Assembly (NCBI RefSeq): GCF_002441855.2
Contig: NZ_CP029487.1
Location: 2,418,001 to 2,482,000 of the forward strand
DNA: 64,000 nt
Direction: 5' to 3'
From: Eubacterium maltosivorans
Lineage (GTDB): Bacteria; Bacillota; Clostridia; Eubacteriales; Eubacteriaceae
The first letter of the stretch is position 1. Each line of letters begins with the position of its first letter. Both the position numbers and the translations under genes were made by a program. The notes beneath the pieces were generated by a model that saw only the letters and a program-made list of their open reading frames with translations, was not told where the DNA came from and did no database searches. Positions 59,757 to 64,000 of this stretch are shown piece by piece.

Positions 59757-60113
59757 TTAGAGTGATTTTTTTACCATTTCGACAAGCTTGTCATTCTGAA
59801 AGGGCTTGACAATAAAATCATAAGCACCCATCCGCACAGCTTTCTCGATGGTGGCCTCCTGCCCAATGGCCGAGCACATAATCACCCGGGTATCAGGCTC
59901 CAGCTTCAAAATCTCCGCGAGTACTTCAATGCCGGATTTTCCGGGCATGGTAATATCCAGCAGAACCAGCTTTGGCTTGTGCTTTTTAAACAGGTGGATG
60001 GCCTCACTTCCGTCTTTTGCTTCAATGAACTGGCTAAACCCGCCATCACTCAAGGCATTTTTAATAATTCTGCGCATGAACATGGCGTCATCCACAATCA
60101 ATATCTCATTCAT
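59757..60113 (-). CDS. cheY: CheY response regulator (copy 2)
   Basis: A 118-residue receiver with Asp8-Asp9, phospho-acceptor Asp53 (LVLLDITMPGKSG), Ser81 and Lys103 (DFIVKPFQ). ATG 60113 follows GAGGAG at good spacing. It is similar to copy 1 (both have MCSA-GQEA after strand 4) and lies before CheC-CheD in the same order. Confidence 0.92.
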   Translation of the reverse strand: MNEILIVDDAMFMRRIIKNALSDGGFSQFIEAKDGSEAIHLFKKHKPKLVLLDITMPGKSGIEVLAEILKLEPDTRVIMCSAIGQEATIEKAVRMGAYDFIVKPFQNDKLVEMVKKSL

Positions 60114-60139
60114 CCTTTTCTCCTCTGTCACTTTATCTT

Positions 60140-60724
60140 TCATTTTTTTGAAAACAGCAGCATCGTCGCTGTAATTTCCTGCGGCGTCCGCTCCATCTTG
60201 GCGCCGCCCTTCTTTTTCGCTTCTGTGGGCATACTGCTGCTCACGCAGCTTTCAGCCTTCTGCACAATGGTGCTGGCTCCGGCTCTTTGCATCTCTAAAA
60301 GCCCCTGGGCGCCGTCTTTTCCAAAGCCAGTCAGGATGATGCCCAGAGCATCTGCGCCTGCGCAGGCCGCGGAGGAAAAAAGCACATCCACTGCCGGGCG
60401 CACTCCGTTTATCTTCTCACCGTCCTCGTAGACCAGAAAATATCCCCCTCCGCGCTTCACAACTTTCAGATGCCGGTCATCTTCCGCAACATAGACGGTT
60501 CCGGACAGAACCATCTCCCCGTTCCGTGCTGCCTTGACTTTCATGGTGCAGTACGCATCCAGATAGTCTGCCATGCGGGCGGCAAAACCTTTGCACAAAT
60601 GCTGCACAATGACGATGCCCGGTGTGCTCTCTGGCAGATCCCGGATAATCGAAAGTATGGTCGACGGTCCCCCGGCAGAGGCGCCGATTACGATCAGCTT
60701 CTGGCTGGCTGGTTTTTCCTTCAT
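60140..60724 (-). CDS. cheB: CheB methylesterase domain without receiver
   Basis: A 194-residue protein that is only the CheB catalytic domain: Ser16 (IGASAGGPS), His42 (IVQHLCKGF) and Asp137 (TGFGKDGAQG). The usual N-terminal receiver is missing and there is no room for it. Receptor demethylation here would be constitutive or controlled in trans. It sits between cheR and cheY2. Confidence 0.92.
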   Translation of the reverse strand: MKEKPASQKLIVIGASAGGPSTILSIIRDLPESTPGIVIVQHLCKGFAARMADYLDAYCTMKVKAARNGEMVLSGTVYVAEDDRHLKVVKRGGGYFLVYEDGEKINGVRPAVDVLFSSAACAGADALGIILTGFGKDGAQGLLEMQRAGASTIVQKAESCVSSSMPTEAKKKGGAKMERTPQEITATMLLFSKK

Positions 60725-60750
60725 ACAGGCCTACCACCTTTCTGGCCGTT

Positions 60751-61557
60751 TTATTCTGGCTTTCGATAGATCGCCGATCCCACAAATTCCAGGGTTGTAA
60801 ACTCTCTGGGCAGTACCTCCGCCAGGCCTACAATCAGGTAACCTCCGGGTCTCAGGCTGTTTTCCAGCCGGCTGATCATCGTTTTTTTTGAGGCTGTGTC
60901 AAAATAGATCATCACGTTTCTGCACAGGATCAAATCGTATTTTTTCCAGGTATTTTCCGGTTCCATTAAATTTTGGTTTTTAAACTGAATGTTCTTTTTT
61001 AAAAACTTTTTAATCTCAAAGCTCTTTTCATCCTTAACAACACAGTATTTTTCCTGCCACTGCGGCGGAAGATTCCTAAACTCCTTGATGGGGTAAATGC
61101 CCTGACGGGCGCGCTCCAGCGCGCTTTCGCTGATATCGGTCGCTGTGATATGGGCTGCCGGCGCCGCGCTGTTTTCCTGTGCGAAATCCTGAAAAAGCAT
61201 GGCGAGGGTATAGCACTCCTCCCCGCTTGCACAGCCGGCGCACCAGGCCTGATAATCCGTCTTATTTTTGGCGGCCTGTGGCAGGATTGTTTTCCGTATA
61301 AAATCGAAATGCCTGGGCTCCCGCATAAAATAGGTGTAGTTTGTGGTAAGGCGGTTGATCATCTCACCTGCCAGACGGCCGCTTTTATCGGCGCGTACCG
61401 CTTTCATATAATCCTTAAAGCTCGCGATCCCGCAGCGGTCCAGCTCACTTCTCAGGCGGCATTCAATCAGGACTTTTTTCTTTTCCAGGTTAATGCCATA
61501 TTTTTCCCGGACATAGTCTACGATGTCCAGAAATTCCAATGTTCCAAGCCTGATCAA
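60751..61557 (-). CDS. cheR: CheR receptor methyltransferase
   Basis: A 268-residue methyltransferase with the helical N-domain (FLDIVDYVREKYGINLEKKK), NRLTTNYTYFMREPRHFDFI, the SAM-binding WCAGCASGEECYTLAM, TATDISESALERAR, and DLILCRNVMIYFD. The start is TTG 61557 overlapping the previous stop (TTGA). It methylates receptor glutamates and works against the CheB encoded next. Confidence 0.92.
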   Translation of the reverse strand: MIRLGTLEFLDIVDYVREKYGINLEKKKVLIECRLRSELDRCGIASFKDYMKAVRADKSGRLAGEMINRLTTNYTYFMREPRHFDFIRKTILPQAAKNKTDYQAWCAGCASGEECYTLAMLFQDFAQENSAAPAAHITATDISESALERARQGIYPIKEFRNLPPQWQEKYCVVKDEKSFEIKKFLKKNIQFKNQNLMEPENTWKKYDLILCRNVMIYFDTASKKTMISRLENSLRPGGYLIVGLAEVLPREFTTLEFVGSAIYRKPE

Positions 61558-61910
61558 TTTTCCCCGCTCCTCCACAGCGCTGCCTGTTCCGCAAGAACCT
61601 CTGACGCTACCGCTATATTCTCCTCGACATCTGTGCACAAAATTCCCAACAGGCTGTCGTTACCATTTTTGATCTCCACGCCGCATTTCCAGTCTGGCTT
61701 GTTTTCGCCGCTCTGGCATTCTTCCACGACAATATACGGGACAGGCCCCCTGTCCCCCAAAAGCAGGCCGGCAATGCCCTCCGGCGCTTCGGGCACTTTC
61801 ACAAGCTCAGGATTGATACGGACATTCTCAATTTTATCAACTGGAATATAATATGCCTGCTCACCCATTTTTATTTTCAGGCATACCGCTGTATTATTTG
61901 ACTGCTCCAT
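61554..61910 (-). CDS. CheW-like protein (short)
   Basis: A 118-residue CheW-fold protein (CLKIKMGEQAYYIPVDKIEN, EGIAGLLLGDRGPVPYIVVE, GILCTDVEENIAV). It is shorter than the CheW at 52011 and could be a second coupling protein with different receptor preference. Its end overlaps cheR by 4 bp. Confidence 0.8.
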   Translation of the reverse strand: MEQSNNTAVCLKIKMGEQAYYIPVDKIENVRINPELVKVPEAPEGIAGLLLGDRGPVPYIVVEECQSGENKPDWKCGVEIKNGNDSLLGILCTDVEENIAVASEVLAEQAALWRSGEN

Positions 61911-61925
61911 TTTTACCTCTCTTTA

Positions 61926-64000
61926 CTAAGGCCAGATCACTGGCGCCAGCATCTCTATGGGAGCGGGCTCCGCATAGTAATAGCCCTGAGCCATGCTGCA
62001 CCCGACTTCTTTTAAAAACTGTTCCTGCGCTGCTGTCTCGATGCCTTCTGATATCACCTGGATATCCAGCTCCCTTGCCATATGAATGACATTGGTCACA
62101 ACGATTTTTTCCCGTTTTGTCATATCCAGCTTAAAAAAATCGCGGTCCAGCTTTATGATGTCCACCGGAATGTCCTTAAGCATGCTCAGAGAGGAGTAGC
62201 CTGTGCCAAAATCATCCATGGACAGCTTAAAGCCCTCTTTCTTGATTTCTTTTACAATTTTCAGAATAATGGATGGGTTGTCCAGAAAAGCGCTTTCGGT
62301 AAGCTCCAGCTCAATGAGCTCTACCGGAATCTTGTACTGCTGGCAGATATCTACCAGCTCTCCTGGAAAATTGGCTTCTCTTATATGGACTCTTGAAATG
62401 TTTACCGCAACCGGGTATGCTTTTCTGCCTTCTTTTATCCAGCCTGACAGATCCTGGCATACCTGCTCAAAAACGCAGCGGTCAATCTCTGTGATAAACC
62501 CATTCCTTTCAAACAAAGGAATAAAGGAATCCGGCTGAACCAGGCTTCCATCCGGCTGGCGCCACCGGACCAGCGCCTCCAAACCACTCCAATCGCCGCT
62601 GGCCACATCAATCTTTGGCTGGTAATACACAATAAACTCCCCGCCGCGCAGCGCGGACTTCATCCGAGAGGCAAAATACTTTTCCTGATCCCGCTGGCTC
62701 TGCATCTCCTTGTTAAAAAAAGCGTAATTGCTTTTATGATAATCCTTGATGGAACGGCGCACTGCATTGGCGCATTCGATCATGCTTTCCACGCTGTCCT
62801 GATCCTCCTCAGCGCAGACTCCTGCCATGCAGATAAAGGGAAAAAATAAAACCATTTTCGCCGAAAGCCGTTCAACCCTCTGCAGCAGCTGCTCGATCCT
62901 CTGCCTCAGCGCTTCCGGCGTTTCATAAAACAGCATCAGTACAAAGGCATCGGCCTTGACACGGGCATAGCATTCTTCCTCTTCTATAAAGGTATGTAGC
63001 ATACGGCTGATTTCAATCAAGACGCGGTTTCCCGTTTCATAGCCGAACTCGGTGTTGACCACCTTGAAATTTTTGACATCAAAAGTAATCACTGCGCGCT
63101 TTTTCCCAAAAACGCTGCGTTTTTCAGCCTCCAGCAGAAACTTGCTCAAGTTCCAGGCGCCGGTCAGGCTATCTTTATAGGCGATCCGCAACCGGTATTT
63201 CATAGAGCGCAATTGAAGAATATTGGCTGTAATGATTTTACAGGAAAGGGAAAAGGTCGCGATTTCCTCCTCCTGCCATAAACGTTCCTCCTTCAAATCA
63301 CAGAGGCTGATATAACCGGCGAAGGCTTCCTCCTCCAGAATAATGCTCTGCATCAGGGCTTTTGTCCCTCTGATCCGCTGTCGCTCTGCCATGACGCGGT
63401 TAATGATGTTAAAATCCTCAAAACGGTTACAGACAAAGATACCATTTTCATCAAATTCCTGCTGATAGCTCTCAGTCATCAGGCCCGGAATCAGACTCAG
63501 GTTGTCATTCATGACCAGACGGTTTGTGATATTCCACTCATAGGTCAGCTCAAAATATTTTTTATCCGCTGTCCGCTCTACCACATAGGCCTGCTCAACC
63601 CCAAAATAACGGCACAATCTCTCAAGTCCCATCTCAATACTGAGTTCCATGTCACGGCACCCAAAAACCATATTGGTGAGCTCTGTGATAAAGGCCATGT
63701 CCGCTTTGCCGCTATCCGGCCTGTAGGGCGCGATCTTCTCGATTTTAAAGTCTTTTTCCGCTTCTCTGACCACGCTGTCTTCCTTGGCGATAAAGAAAGG
63801 CCGTTCCAGTCTTTTCGCCTCACAGAGTGCCTTTATGGCCATATCACGCAGATTATCATAGCTTTTTTCAATGCCGCAGCACAATACGATCCCGATTTTA
63901 CAAGAAAGTGTGCACTCCGAGCTCGGAGGAATACGGACTGCCTCGATTTGCCTGCGGATTCCCTCGGCGTGTCTTTCAGCCTCGCCAGCCGCACTGCAGC
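61926..64000 (-). CDS. GGDEF-EAL protein (N-terminus beyond the window)
   Basis: The frame stays open to the window edge, so the start is not seen; a TTG at 63884 is not the true start. The visible part begins with the end of a first degenerate GGDEF domain (CKIGIVLCCGIEKSYDNLRD, AIKALCEAKRL), then a GAF-like domain (about 63,700-63,230), a second GGDEF-like domain whose site reads RVKADAFVLML, and an EAL domain with LEALVRW, ELTESAF, DDFGTGYSS and SEGIET. The EAL residues are complete, so net activity is probably c-di-GMP breakdown. It opens the operon that ends with a cyclase and CheA. Confidence 0.87.
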   Translation of the reverse strand, partial: CSAAGEAERHAEGIRRQIEAVRIPPSSECTLSCKIGIVLCCGIEKSYDNLRDMAIKALCEAKRLERPFFIAKEDSVVREAEKDFKIEKIAPYRPDSGKADMAFITELTNMVFGCRDMELSIEMGLERLCRYFGVEQAYVVERTADKKYFELTYEWNITNRLVMNDNLSLIPGLMTESYQQEFDENGIFVCNRFEDFNIINRVMAERQRIRGTKALMQSIILEEEAFAGYISLCDLKEERLWQEEEIATFSLSCKIITANILQLRSMKYRLRIAYKDSLTGAWNLSKFLLEAEKRSVFGKKRAVITFDVKNFKVVNTEFGYETGNRVLIEISRMLHTFIEEEECYARVKADAFVLMLFYETPEALRQRIEQLLQRVERLSAKMVLFFPFICMAGVCAEEDQDSVESMIECANAVRRSIKDYHKSNYAFFNKEMQSQRDQEKYFASRMKSALRGGEFIVYYQPKIDVASGDWSGLEALVRWRQPDGSLVQPDSFIPLFERNGFITEIDRCVFEQVCQDLSGWIKEGRKAYPVAVNISRVHIREANFPGELVDICQQYKIPVELIELELTESAFLDNPSIILKIVKEIKKEGFKLSMDDFGTGYSSLSMLKDIPVDIIKLDRDFFKLDMTKREKIVVTNVIHMARELDIQVISEGIETAAQEQFLKEVGCSMAQGYYYAEPAPIEMLAPVIWP

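Noticed and set aside
1-64000. tRNA, rRNA or riboswitch genes
   Set aside because: No cloverleaf, rRNA segment or known aptamer pattern could be recognised by eye in the intergenic regions.

Overview
The window looks like a chromosomal stretch of an anaerobic low-to-mid GC Firmicute of class Clostridia. Gene style, Shine-Dalgarno sites, a CheC/CheD-type chemosensory operon and very large Ig-like surface proteins would fit the Eubacterium limosum / E. callanderi group. That species guess is inference, not proof.

Region 1 (1 to about 23,015) is the right-hand part of a siphovirus-like prophage; its left end lies outside the window. From the right end inwards it holds a large serine integrase at the attachment junction, a rightward lysogeny operon (repressor, ImmA-type peptidase, two zinc-ribbon membrane or conversion proteins), a divergent Cro-like gene with TGTCC-type operators, a leftward early operon (small membrane proteins, RecB-like nuclease, Ssb, family A DNA polymerase, VapE-type primase/helicase, VRR-NUC, SNF2 helicase, late regulator), then a late operon (TerS, TerL, portal, MuF protein, scaffold). 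Three rightward units run against this leftward flow: two small moron-like cistrons with their own promoters and terminators, and a candidate 470-nt structured noncoding RNA. The SNF2 helicase has a stop inside its Walker A motif and one moron is frameshifted, so the prophage is partly decayed.

Region 2 (23,015-25,836) is the host side of the junction. A sigma-factor-like gene is cut by the prophage. It heads a leftward set of accessory genes that probably belong to an older mobile element, followed by an HD-domain gene.

Region 3 (25,887-51,784) is a cell-surface island: a 5,295-residue Ig/GLUG-repeat surface protein, an AbiEi antitoxin with a truncated partner, a SnoaL-LytTR regulator, a tyrosine recombinase, an M6 metalloprotease and a subtilisin-like protease. 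Between the LytTR gene and the recombinase lies a 135-bp AT-rich segment flanked by perfect 26-bp inverted repeats, as in an invertible promoter. Both protease promoters share a duplicated AACGGT site with 20-bp period placed upstream of the -10, as a LytTR activator would need. My model is a phase-variable regulator that switches surface proteases; it is the most interesting system here.

Region 4 (52,011-64,000) is a 14-gene leftward chemosensory operon: GGDEF-EAL protein, CheW, CheR, receiverless CheB, CheY, CheC, CheD, MCP, CheY, CheC, CheD, receiver-GGDEF protein, CheA, CheW. The CheY-CheC-CheD set is duplicated, and one CheD has lost all of its catalytic residues. No flagellar genes are seen in the window, and c-di-GMP enzymes are at both ends of the operon.
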